DNA of 64,000 nt from Stenogyne calaminthoides (lineage: Eukaryota; Streptophyta; Magnoliopsida; Lamiales; Lamiaceae): the NCBI GenBank assembly GCA_037126765.1, contig JBBCBC010000001.1, positions 23,392,622 to 23,456,621 on the forward strand. The letters are read 5' to 3'. The notes under the pieces were generated by a model. The model worked only from the letters and a program-made list of their open reading frames with translations, was not told where the DNA came from and searched no databases. Of this stretch, positions 33,865 to 43,778 are shown piece after piece (position 1 is the first letter of the stretch; every line of letters begins with the position of its first letter). A program made the position numbers and the translations under genes.

Positions 33865-34646
33865 ACCATGGTTTTTTGCCCACTCTGTCATTCCATTCAT
33901 GAGTATATCACCATCGTTTTGTCCACTTCCCCAATCCCTCTTAACCTGATTGAACAATCCATTAAGGGCACCCACAAACCTTTGCACTGAGTAATAGTGC
34001 ATTTTTAAAAGCTTCCATGGTCTCTCTGGGTTGTTTGCAAGCCGATTTTTGTTGTAATCTGCAGCAATTCTCTTCCACATGGCATCCATCTTCTGAGCAT
34101 TGCCAACAACGGAATCTTCGCTGACATTCACCCAACTCTGTGCAAGAATCTCATTTTCTAGACTAGTGTACCTTGTAGCATAAGTGCGACTCTTTGGTTC
34201 TCCATCATCAGTATCTTCACTTGCATCTAAATTAATGGAATCGATGTCTGGTGGAGACGGATGTGGTTGAAAAGGAGAGCCTTGACCAGAAGACGGTGTT
34301 CCACACTCCTTATCAGTACTCGTTCCATCAATACTAGCTTTTCTATACAAATTGGAAGTCATCCCTGGTGCTCTCGGAGGACTTATTCCGTATAGAGGAT
34401 TTGGTATGTAGGGATGTTGATACATTTCTTGAGGATGCATGTAGGATGAGTTGACATGTAAGGATTTGTGTGATGGCTAGGATGAAATAATAAATTGTGG
34501 GGACGAATGTTTGGATTTTGATGATGAACATTTAAATTTTGAGGAGGGGGTGTGAAATTTTGGGGACGCATATATGAATCTTGAGATGATGAATTCTCTT
34601 CTGAATTGGAAGATCCAAACCAATTTGACCAAGAATTATTATTCAT
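33865..34646 (-). pseudogene. Harbinger ORF1, N-terminal part (MYB/trihelix-like)
   Basis: N-terminal half of the PIF/Harbinger accessory DNA-binding protein. Seen: ATG at 34644-34646, then a Gln/Asn/His/Pro-rich leader (MNNNSWSNWFGSSNSEE) in one frame. A frameshift near 34435 leads into a Pro-rich stretch and an acidic linker. The SANT/trihelix-like domain follows: RYTSLENEILAQSWVNVSED (about residues 90-110 of the second frame), DAMWKRIAADYNK, RPWKLLKMHYYSVQRFVGAL and DWGSGQNDGDIL. It stops at the insertion point of LTR A and the gene resumes at 13541. The pogo-like element lies 136 bp upstream of the ATG, where the promoter should be. Confidence 0.8.
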
Positions 34647-34781
34647 TTTTGAATTTTGAGATGGTATAATTTGAAAGAGAATGCTAGATGTAATTGGAAG
34701 GGTGATTGAAAATAGTTGTGTAAAAATCTATTTATAGAATAAAATAATAACTGTAACATTTTTAAAAATTATACCTATATA

Positions 34782-36109
34782 TAGTAAAACCACTATAAAT
34801 TAATAACCTTGAGACTATGGAATTTTATTAATTTAGAGAGATATTAATAAATCGATAAATTAATATTTTATTAATTAAAAGAGAGATTTTTTTAATTCAG
34901 CAAATTTAGTACATATGTATTGAAAATAAATGAATTCATATATGCTTCATTCATTATATTCATGCATCAACCAATTCTTTGTAACTAATTAAATATATTC
35001 GTGTATAATATCAATTCATTGTATACAATTAACTATTATATTCATGAACGCATGTATCGATTCATTGGAATTACTTAAATTTACATGTTTACATTAATTC
35101 GTTGCACTTAAATAATTATTATAGTCAATTAAATATATTCATGCATGATGAATGAAACATATACTATATAAATCTCAATATGGAAATAAAATAATTCATA
35201 ACATCCAACCATGTCTTCTCATTGGAATTACGGAATGTTGAGTTGTTTTTTTTGCTACCTAACATGACATCAAAGATTCAACCATGTGATGCAGGAATAA
35301 TTAGAACTTTCAAGATGCACTATTGGAGGAGATTCTACAAAAATCTACTGGAAGGTCATGAGTTGGGGCTACCTAATCCTGAAAAGATTAATGTTTTAGA
35401 TGCCATCAATTTTGCAGTCTCCGCTTGGACAACCATTGTTTCTAAAGTGTCAATAGCAAATTATTTTCGGCATTGCAAAATCCGTTCAAATGAAGAAATC
35501 TCAAGCGACTCAAGTGAGACAAATTTGAAGAAAGCCTACATGAGTTTGAGAATACGTTCAAGGATGTTGGTTATCGCAATGAAATGGACGTCAACATATT
35601 GGTGGACTATCCGGGTGAAAATGATGAATGTTCAGTGGTTCAAAGTTTAGAGAAAATTGTTGTTGATATTATTGAAGATCCTACTAATGATGAAGCTGAA
35701 GATGATTCAATACAATTGAAACCAGTCACGAGAATGGAGGCTTTGAGCACGACAACAACTCTTCACAATTTTTTGTTGCAGCTAGAGAACTCGACACCGG
35801 AACTCTTGGTTGCAATTAAAAAAAGTTAGGGATGAAATCCAATTAGATTTAAATTTTAAGAAAAATTAAGTAACAATAGATTCATATTTTTAGCAAATTA
35901 CCATAATATTTATAATTGTAATATTTATGAATTATTAATTTAGAGTTTTAATGGGACCTAATATTTATAAAGGGATTTTTCGAAAAATTATTATCTTATT
36001 ATCTTATCGAATTTGATGATTTTTTTACAAAGGCCAAACTCGGGACCGAAAAATTTTATTATTTTAGAGAGTTTATTAATTTATAGAGTATTAATTTATA
36101 GAGGTTTTA

Positions 36110-36112
<3 letters not shown>
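34782..36112 (+). mobile_element. pogo/Emigrant-like Tc1-mariner element
   Basis: 1331 bp. The left end tagtaaaaccactataaatt and the right end (reverse complement cagtaaaacctctataaatt) match the known Emigrant/Lemi1 terminal repeat cagtaaaacctctataaatt. The first base of the left end has changed c to t. TA flanks both ends (34780-34781 and 36113-36114). Similarity of the inverted repeats continues in pieces for about 80 bp. It contains a transposase remnant (35222-35829). Too short for a full transposase, it is an internally deleted copy. It lies inside the Harbinger-like element. Confidence 0.88.
35222..35829 (+). pseudogene. pogo-like DDE transposase, C-terminal part
   Basis: Remnant of the DDE_1 superfamily endonuclease. 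Seen: an open frame 35222-35650 (142 residues) beginning NVELFFLLPNMTSKIQPCD, the block holding the last catalytic Asp of pogo/Tigger transposases, then AGIIRTFKMHYWRRFYKNLL, AINFAVSAWTTIVSK and ANYFRHCKI. After a +1 shift near 35590 the frame 35584-35829 continues with acidic sequence (DVNILVDYPGENDE) and the tail TTTTLHNFLLQLE. The DNA-binding N-terminus and the first two catalytic Asp residues are deleted, so it cannot transpose itself. Confidence 0.85.

Positions 36113-36155
<43 letters not shown>
36113..36155. repeat. (TA)n microsatellite at the pogo-like element's right edge
   Basis: Alternating TA begins exactly at the TA target duplication of the pogo-like element. The duplication could have come from a pre-existing TA run or the run could have grown from it. 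Confidence 0.9.
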
Positions 36156-36159
<4 letters not shown>

Positions 36160-36489
36160 TGTGTCCAACGACTTCATTAGAAAAAGTTAAAAAAAAAATT
36201 ATATGTAAATAAATAATTGACAAAGGTAATATACATGACAAAAGGAAAAAAAGTAGATATAGATATATATGTGTGTTAAAAAGACAATTTTTTATTTTTT
36301 TAAAAAAGAGACAATATAAATGACTTGGACCCACAAATTAGCTTGCCTTTCAATTTGTATCTAGTGTGAAATATTTGAACCTTAAGTTTCTCTCTCCTAA
36401 ATTACTCTTATACTATCAATAGTGTACCCAATAAAGTGTGGGTGTAATTTTTGTCCACATCAGATTTACACCTACCGTTGGAAGTGCTC

Positions 36490-36921
36490 TTATATTTCAT
36501 TTTTGTTTTTGTTTTGCTATTGTTGCAACATGAGTTTTTCTCGTGTTGCGGATTTCTTTTAGCGTGAGATTTTTCTTTTTCTAAAATTTATCTTAGTGTG
36601 AAATTTTCTTCGCCTAGTGACTTCTTTTATCTGTTTGGTTATTTTCATGCTACATTACTAGGTATTGTCCATCAATACTTTAACATGTTGTATCAAATAC
36701 ATTAATGTGTTGTACTATACAACATGCTAATGCACTATTGGGTAGTGTCTAATAGTATAGCATTGAAAAAATCATTTGTTTGGGTTGATTTTTATGTTGG
36801 CATTGGTGGTTTCTTTGGCAGGATTTTTTGATGCCTTAGAAGTGGTTTCAGACTCTGTGTTTGCCGTGAAGCAATCATGGAATCACTTGAGTTTTTTATT
36901 TGAACAGTATCTTGATTGGGG
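36490..36921. other. spacer, possible decayed coding piece
   Basis: A T-rich stretch, then tttggcag followed by about 80 bp that could encode DALEVVSDSVFAVKQSW. It vaguely recalls the RNase H region of plant LINEs but is too short to assign. Nothing else recognised. Confidence 0.25.
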
Positions 36922-37094
36922 GGATTTGGATCCTCTCCATTTTTTTGTGTAAATTTCTTATAAATTTCGGAGAGAGAAAGACACAATGCAGGGGTCCCAC
37001 ACTTTATATTTTCTAATATAAATTTATTCCGTGTCTTTCTCACTCCGAAATTTACAAGAAATTTACGGAAACGAAATGTAGAGGATCCAAATTC
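36922..37094. mobile_element. Mutator-like fold-back MITE
   Basis: 173 bp consisting mostly of two inverted arms of about 64 bp: ggatttggatcctctccat on the left, gaatttggatcctctacat as the reverse complement of the right. Both arms continue to aatttcggag.gagaaagac. It is flanked by tgattgggg (36913-36921) and tggttgggg (37095-37103), a 9-bp duplication with one mismatch, the length expected for Mutator. It is non-coding and would form a strong hairpin in RNA. Confidence 0.75.
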
Positions 37095-37721
37095 TGGTTG
37101 GGGTGTGACATTCGTTCCTGATTAGTAGTGCTCTTTGAAGCTTGTATTTTTATCGTGTATGTGAATCAATGATGTATAAATCGGTTTAGGGGGCACTTAG
37201 GCAGTCGTCTGTTGGGTTTATAGAGCACCCAACAATGGCTTACAATATGGGAGAAATAATAAAAAATAGAAAAGAAAATGTAGAAAATAAAGGATTACTA
37301 TACAACAAGAGAAGTGTTACTATTCAGTAGAATAAGTATTATTTTTCCAGTAATCAAATCTTCGCACGCATGAATTAATTATGGAAATTCTGCACGAACA
37401 ACTTCTGGAGGTCTTCGATCTTTTCACATACCAAACAGCAGTAGCACGATCAAATAAAAAATAAACAAATATTAGAAAAGCTCACCAAAGTCGAGTCAAG
37501 GCGTGGAACCTTTTCCCGCAAAACTAAATATGCCTCGGTAGTGCTCTCGATTTGACGTATCATTTCCAAAGGTAAAACGACTTTCGTCTTTACACGTGCA
37601 ACACCGCAACGTATAAAGCTCCGACAAACTGAAACGATGCAAAAACTGGATTGCACTACTATATGCAGATGCACGCACGGACTAAGTATGTTGATGAATG
37701 GAAAAATATTTATGCAGATTT
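37095..37721. other. spacer before copia element A
   Basis: No transposon ends recognised. It holds an 8-bp-arm hairpin tgttgggt/acccaaca at 37210-37234 and a short minus-strand frame (37450-37674). The last bases before the family A LTR are gattt. Confidence 0.35.
37450..37674 (-). CDS. short unrecognised frame, possible exon
   Basis: On the minus strand a frame of up to 74 residues includes LPLEMIRQIESTTEAYLVLR and EKVPRLDSTL, then reaches a good splice-donor sequence tttg|gtgagc (about 37481-37485), after which it becomes low-complexity. The helical, polar composition looks like real protein. I do not recognise the family. The other exon would lie beyond the copia insertion (above 37722) if copia A interrupted this gene. 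Confidence 0.2.
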   Translation of the reverse strand: MHLHIVVQSSFCIVSVCRSFIRCGVARVKTKVVLPLEMIRQIESTTEAYLVLREKVPRLDSTLVSFSNICLFFI

Positions 37722-39333
37722 TGTTAGTGTTAGTGTCCTAGAGACAATCTATTGTAAGGACATAATACTCGATGATATTCAGTTTGATATAATATTATAG
37801 TTCACTTAATATTAATGTATGGCAATACACTTGTTTGAATATTATGTTTGACTGTTTGCCTTTATTCATGCAAGTGTTCCCATGAGTCATTGTTGTCATT
37901 GAGGTTGTGAGAACTCAGATGACTTAAGCATGATTCTCAAATAGCCACGATCAAGGATCATCAAGAATGGGATATTGATGATGCAATGGAGATTGGTGTG
38001 CGATCTGCATCATTCTCTTAGAGAGTGTAGTAAGATCTCACTTACTACGAGATACTAGGTATCGCATGATGGATGCACAAATACCTTAGAGAGTATTGGT
38101 ATACCCATCCGAGAAACCGCTTGATGTATTTCCACTATATGTATCTACGGGTGTCTCTGTTAGTGGGAGCGGTGTGATACTCCTTTGACTTGATGTCAAT
38201 ACGCACGACATGTGTGGGATGATGAACTTTGACCATGACCAACTCTTGCACCCTTCCATGGGTAGATACATCTTGGATTGGGTTCATCGTGAAGTGCATG
38301 TGCGTGGTAGTTGAGCAAAGAATAGGATTCATTCCTCAAAGTAGATTTAGAGATAATACTCATCTTCTCATCATAATTGGATCAAAGTCATCGGCCGATG
38401 CACGTCAACTTAGACTTTGTGGCTAAGTGTGACATACATGATCAATTAGTGATTATAGATAATATGATTAAGTTATTTGAATAGACACTTCATCATGTTC
38501 AAGACTTAATCGAGTATTCGCGAATGAAAGGAAGAAATCGTAATAGCCCATGTTTTATTTACAGGTAGTTGCACGTTTCTCGCAACGTACCGCATATATT
38601 GAGAATGTTTGATTTATTGTCTAGGGTTCAATTAAGACCGTTAGTTTGACTAATCGCTCGATATATGAAGGTCTATGGGTCACACAACAAGTAGTTCCCT
38701 TTTACGGATTATAGTTGGTTGATTAAATGTTAAATTAGATTTAACATTTAATTTATGGAGAATTAATTAATAATAGATTAATTTGGAATTAATTATTATT
38801 AATGTTTAATTAAATTGGATTTAATTAAATAGGATTCCCAATAATAATATATGAAATATTATTATAGGATTTAATATATATGGAATCAAATTGTAGAGAT
38901 TTGACATATATGGGAATTTCAATCCGTAGAGATTTGACATATATGTGGGAAATAAATCTTAGAGATTTATTTAAATAAAGATTAGAGATTTTATTTCTCA
39001 ATCAGGTTAGCTTAAGATTTAAGCTGGACCTTTTTTCCTATATATACAAGCTCTTGGGAATTCACAAATGACGTTAATTCATATTTCTCCATAAAATTTA
39101 GAATAGGAATTTTCCTAGCAAATTCCGTCTCAGATTCAACGCTGGCAAATCTGTGCAAGTCCGTGAACGGGGATTACGTGGATACCATAGTAGAGAAATA
39201 TGCGTACAATTTACTGTAAGATTTCTCTTTCTGTTTATACGTATTCAATTATGCAATTACGTGTTCGTTGTTGGTGAACTGTTTAATTCCACTGCGCATG
39301 TATTACGTGTTTACGTGCTTCTAAATTTCAATA
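37722..39333 (+). repeat. 5' LTR of copia element A
   Basis: 1612 bp. TATA box cctatatatacaag near 39039-39052. Its 3' end is …tttcaata where the solo copy has …ttccaaca, so the terminal CA has mutated. A single g separates it from the primer site. It contains a run of 'aattaatta'-rich sequence in its middle third. Confidence 0.92.
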
Positions 39334-39334
39334 G

Positions 39335-39346
39335 TGGTATCAGAGC
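39335..39346 (+). other. primer-binding site of copia element A
   Basis: tggtatcagagc, the exact initiator tRNA-Met primer site of plant copia elements, two bases after the LTR end. Confidence 0.9.
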
Positions 39347-41339
39347 TTCAGGCTCTTGATTTAATTGCATATTTTTCGTGTAAAACATTGATTGTTTGAT
39401 TTATTTCTTTTGTCAAAACTGAATTTGATTTTTGAAATCAAACTCGTATGCTTCGAATCTGTTAAATCTAAACTTCAATGTGATTTGTTAAAATTGGGGC
39501 TAATTTTTGACCGCTAATGTTAATTGGGTCCGCAAATTGATTAACAAAATTGGCTATTTGATTTACTGTTTTTGTTTTGGGGCGTATCACTTGTGATGCT
39601 TCATCTTCCTGGTTTTGAAACCCTCGTCTCCGCCGATCCTCTTCTTCGAACCTGCGCCGCCCGATCTTGCGGAGTTAGCCCGCGACGTCGCTTGAGGCGG
39701 CGGCAGCACGCTGCGCCTCGTGGCAGTCGCGTAGACCCGTATCACCGCGAGTGACGGCGGATTCGATCCGCGGCGGCGCTGCAACCCGACGCGAAGCCAC
39801 GCGCATCCAGCAGAGGCGATGGGCACCTATCTCAAGCGACGGGATTGGATTCCGATCGCAAAAAAGGCTGCTCGTCTGGTCGATTGCGGAGGCGGCGAGC
39901 TTCCGTCCGATTCGTCGAAACCCTCGCTCCTAATTTGGGATTCGACCCGTTTTGCCCTTCGCGATCCATCTGTTGTCCAGGGCGCCGGCATGGTTTCCGT
40001 CTCGATGGGAATTCCCCCTGCGGCGGTGGTTTGATGCCTAGGTTGGCGGTGTTGGTTATCCCTTTCTTCAACGGAGCAGCGCACTTGTGCGCCTATTTGC
40101 GACACGAGGTGACCCGTTTGGCTCTCTATGACGGCGATTCAACGAGTTGGATGATGTCAGATTTGGACGGTGATGGCGAAGGGCTATTTTACAAGTTTAA
40201 TTTGAACAGTCCCTCCCGTGCAATTTTGAAAATTGCACCTGAGCCCCTAACAACAAAATAATTAAAATCTAATTTTTGGAAAATTAATAAGTGTTTAATT
40301 TTAAAATTGGATTATTATTAGACCAAAGATTAATTAATTGGATTAATTATTGAAAGTTAATAATTTTACAATTGAATTGAAAATTGAATTTTAAAAGAAT
40401 TATTAAATCTCACTTGGTTAATCAATTTAATATAGCTTATTAGTTGGACTAATGATGGACTTAATTAATTGGATTAAGTAAAGGTCAAAATATTAATAAT
40501 AAATTTAATTATTAAAACTTAATTTTAAAATTGGATTTTAAAATTATGGTTTAAATGATTAAACGGGTAATTAATTCCCACTTTGTTAACGCCTTTTACG
40601 TCCGCATTATAATTATTTGGGTAGGCGGCGCCCAATAATTGTCAGACCGTATTAATTGTTTGGGTAGACGGCGCCCAAATAAGTGTTAGTCCGTATGAAA
40701 CCATGTTTGGGTAGGCGGCGCCCAATAATTGCTCAAATGTGACGTAGATTAACATGTTGGATATCGATTAAGCAATTAATACCCCGCCTTTCAAACGTTC
40801 CTCACTAAAATATGGTTTTCTCATTAATTTGATAAGATGTCTTCCATCAAAATTAAAAGTAAACCGGAGATTTCGTTCCAATGAGTACTTAAAGACCCTC
40901 GTCTTTTGCTCAAATCTACAATTAACGGGACTTTTATAGGGACATGTAATGTCGCCGCATGATGGTTGTAAACCAACTTAACTTTGTTTTGCTAGCCCTC
41001 GCGGGGAACAAAGGGTAAGGGACATCAGTCGAACTAGGTTCGACAAACTAGGAATTGCAGTTTTGCAATTGGTTTGGAGACCTACTAGTTATGTTATTGT
41101 AATGATCAGCCCTCGCTGGGATTATGATAGTAGTAATGTGGATCCTAGTCCATTACAATTTATATTTGATATAAATTCGTACCTTTCCGATGAGGTCGTT
41201 AAGTATGTGAAAATAATGGAGACAAAATAAACACTAAAAAAATAACATGTTTATTTTGATTGCTGAATATTTATCATAGGAATTATGTGTTTTAATTCCC
41301 GTTTTATTTTATTTCTCTTGGTTAGTTGAAATGTATAAC
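39347..41339 (+). other. long leader of copia element A, with GC-rich island
   Basis: About 2 kb of untranslated leader between the primer site and gag. The part at about 39600-40110 is very GC-rich (cggcggc runs) in otherwise AT-rich DNA and is open in several frames on both strands, which is a composition effect. I recognise no domain in them. The remainder, 40260-41340, is AT-rich and holds the 45-bp repeats at 40600-40738. The island may be a captured host segment or a structured leader. Confidence 0.55.
40600..40738 (+). repeat. three tandem units with a ggcgcc core
   Basis: Three units of about 45 bp, each containing tttgggtaggcggcgcccaa or a one-base variant (at about 40616, 40659 and 40706). 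Within each unit ttggg and cccaa can pair around a GC-rich loop, so three small hairpins in a row are possible in the leader RNA. Confidence 0.75.
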
Positions 41340-41830
41340 TGTTATTGAGATGTGTTTTGGAAACAAACAAAATTGGCTAAGCCAAATTTTCTGGACTGGC
41401 ACTGAAACATGTGTTTGGTGCTAAGGCAAGAAAAGATTGAGTACGTGTTGGAAACGTCTATCCTGGTTACCCTTAAAGTTGGTACTCTAAGGCAGCCACG
41501 TTTGACGTAGCAGCTCAGAAGAAGCATCAAAAGGATGCTTCCCAGGCTCAGTGTGTGAAGTTGCTCGGCATGACTCCCGAATCGCTTAAGGCAACATGAG
41601 AAAATGGGTATCTTCTAAATGCTCAAGCATCTGAAGGATCTCTTTGATTCTGAATCTCATTCTGAGATTTATGAAGTGATGAGAGATCTGTTCAGATGCC
41701 GGTTAGCTAAAGGAGAGAAGATTTCACCTCATTTAGCATAAGATGATAGGCCTAATTGATAAACTTAGTAATTTAGGCATTGAGCTAAAAGACCAACGTT
41801 TTTCATTTATGTTATCCTCCAGTCGCTCTC
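41340..41830 (+). pseudogene. copia A gag remnant
   Basis: Gag in several frames with stops. Seen: NKLAKPNFLDWH (about 41367-41402), VLRQEKIEYVLE (about 41416-41453), then a decayed 'TTLKVGTL' stretch. In another frame a LFDSESHSEIYEVMRDL-like stretch and CRLAKGEKISPHLA (about 41697-41740) follow, the usual gag helices. The family's full gag is about 250-350 residues. Multiple stops and frame changes (for example the stop in ggcaacatgag) show long decay. Confidence 0.7.
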
Positions 41831-41849
41831 GAATTCATATTTTAGCTTC

Positions 41850-43150
41850 ATTGTGAACTACAATATGAATAAGACGGATGCGACCATACCTGAACTTCAC
41901 AACGTGCTCAAGATTTTTGAATTCACTATCACTAAGATGGTGTTCAAAAGAATGAGCGGGTGGACAAGGATGTGTGCTTCTACTATAAGTAGAAGAGGGC
42001 ACTGGAAGAAGGACAATAAGGTTCTGGTTGCTAAAAGGAAGGCACTGGGTGCTTCTGGCACTAGAACATGTATGTTTGTTATTAAGATATACATATCCAC
42101 TAATAGCGCTAACTTCTTGGTATTGGATACCGGATTTAGCTCTCACATTTGCACTAATGTGAAAGGGCTCATATGTCATAGGACAATTAGGGCGGGTGAA
42201 GTCCTCTTACACGTGGGAACAGAGCAATAGTTGCTCCTGAACGTGTGGGGACTTATGTGTTAGACTTACCCTCTGGTTTTAGATTAGAACTTAATGATTG
42301 TCATATAGTTCTTCCTATTACTCGCAACATTATTTTCATTCCTATGTTACACATTGAGGGTTATTCCTTCCATTTTAGTGATAATAATTGTTATTTCACG
42401 TTGAATGGTGTGGTTTATGGGAATGCCCCTACGGTGAATGGTTTATACTTGTTGCATTGTGGATATAATGTTCTTAATATACAAAATAAAAGACTCAAAC
42501 TTAGTAATCATGAAAACCCGACTTACTTGTGGCATTGTAGACTTGATCATGTAAACGAGAAAGGAATTGCAAGGTTAAGAAAGTTAGACTACTTAACCCC
42601 ATTTGACTTTGAGTCTTATGGAGATTGTGGATCTTGTCTCAAGGGCAAGATGATCAACAAACCTTTTCTGGGAAAGGGGTGCGTGCCGAAGAAGTTCTAG
42701 AGCTGATCCACAACAATGAATGTGGACCATTGCCCACTCTAGATAGGGGTCACTTCGGATACTTCATAACTTTTACTGATGATTTCTCAATATACGGATA
42801 CGTGTATCTTATGAAACACAAATTCGAATCTTTTGAGAAATTCAAAGAGTTTAAGGTTGAAGTAGAGAAGTATCTTGGTAAGATATCAAGACTTTTCGAT
42901 CAGATCGAGAAGGTGAATACCTTAGCCATGAATTCATTGATTACTTGAAGTTACATGGAATCCAGTCACAATGGACTCCTCTCGGAACACCTCACATGAA
43001 CGGTGTGTCCGAGAGGAGAAACCGAACCCTGTTTGACATGGTAAGGTCCATGATGAGCTTTTTCTCTCTTTCTGACATTCTCATGGGGATACGCGTTACA
43101 AACCTCAATTTACATTCTGAATAGGATTTCATCTAAATTGGTTGAGCACA
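41850..43150 (+). pseudogene. copia A nucleocapsid, protease, GAG-pre-integrase, integrase
   Basis: Seen in order: a decayed zinc knuckle ending RGHWKKD (about 41993-42015), then the protease active site VLDTGFSSHIC (about 42121-42153; D-T-G kept). Next is a frame 42245-42700 with YLWHCRLDHVNEKGIARL, the GAG-pre-integrase block, and CGSCLKGKM of the integrase zinc finger. The frame 42625-42948 holds the integrase N part (TFTDDFSIYGYVYLMKHK). After a frame change near 42900-42960 comes TPLGTPHMNGVSERRNRTL with the catalytic Glu. Stops at 42228 and 42946 and at least three frameshifts break the protein. Confidence 0.85.
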
Positions 43151-43163
43151 GGCCATATGAATT

Positions 43164-43712
43164 ATGGTGTGGCAAGAAGCCAACTTTTACACATATCAAA
43201 CATGGGGTTGCCCCGTGATTGTGAAAAGAATGCTTACCGACAAGTTGGAATCCAAAGGTGAAAAGTGTTACTTTGTGGGACATCCTAAGGAAACTAGAGG
43301 ATATTACTTCTATCTACCTGAGAAACAATCAGTGATTATTTCTAGGCAGACCAAGTTCCTCGAAGAAGACTATGTCTTTAAGGAACAAGGTCGTAAGCTG
43401 ATAGAACTTGAAGAAATTCAAGAACCACAAATTAACAAAGACACTGAAATCTTGTCAAAGCAACATGACAAGGAATCAGTGGGAGCATTCAGCAGCTTTC
43501 ACGGTGGGAGTCTTTCACTAGGTGATCGTCTTTCAGCCAGTGGGAGCGCAGTTGGAGTATGCTTGCCAGTTCAAGAACCTCCAAGTGGGTTGAAGGAGAA
43601 CAACATAGTTCAAACTCCCGCCCAAGAGGCATCTGAAAGTGTAGCTCTTGAGTACTCTTCGGACATTGATGAAATTGATGCACCACAAAATTTTCACGAT
43701 CAGAATGTATAG
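43164..43712 (+). pseudogene. copia A integrase C-terminal and linker region
   Basis: A 182-residue open frame. Seen: TWGCPVIVKRMLTDKLESKG, GEKCYFVGHPKETRGYYFY, then VIISRQTKFLEEDYVF, the typical blocks after the copia integrase core. An acidic, Ser-rich linker follows and ends before RT. It is upstream of, and in a different frame from, the RT at 43779. Confidence 0.8.
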
Positions 43713-43778
43713 CCTGCACAACCACAGCTCCGTAAGTCAATTAGAAATCGTAATCCGCCCATTAGATATGGCTACCTC

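Larger units (their letters stand above)
12730..36489 (-). mobile_element. PIF/Harbinger-like element with nested insertions
   Basis: Seen: the left end gagcatccac at 12730 and the right end (reverse complement gagcacttcc) at 36489 form short imperfect inverted repeats. They are flanked by TTA on both sides (12727-12729 and 36490-36492), the target duplication typical of PIF/Harbinger. Inside is the two-part ORF1 gene (33865-34646 and 13264-13541, minus strand). Subtracting the solo LTR stack (13542-33859) and the pogo-like element (34782-36112) leaves only about 2.1 kb. This has no room for a DDE transposase, so this copy was probably non-autonomous. The TIR similarity beyond the first 10 bases is weak, so the outer ends are less certain than the ORF1 identification. 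Confidence 0.65.

Noticed and set aside
37210..37234. tgttgggt…acccaaca as LTR or TIR ends of a tiny element
   Set aside because: The arms are only 9 bases apart and no duplication flanks them. Most likely a chance hairpin.
39572..40261. Several overlapping frames on both strands in the GC-rich leader
   Set aside because: GC-rich DNA lacks stop codons by composition. Frames overlap on opposite strands and none has a recognisable domain.
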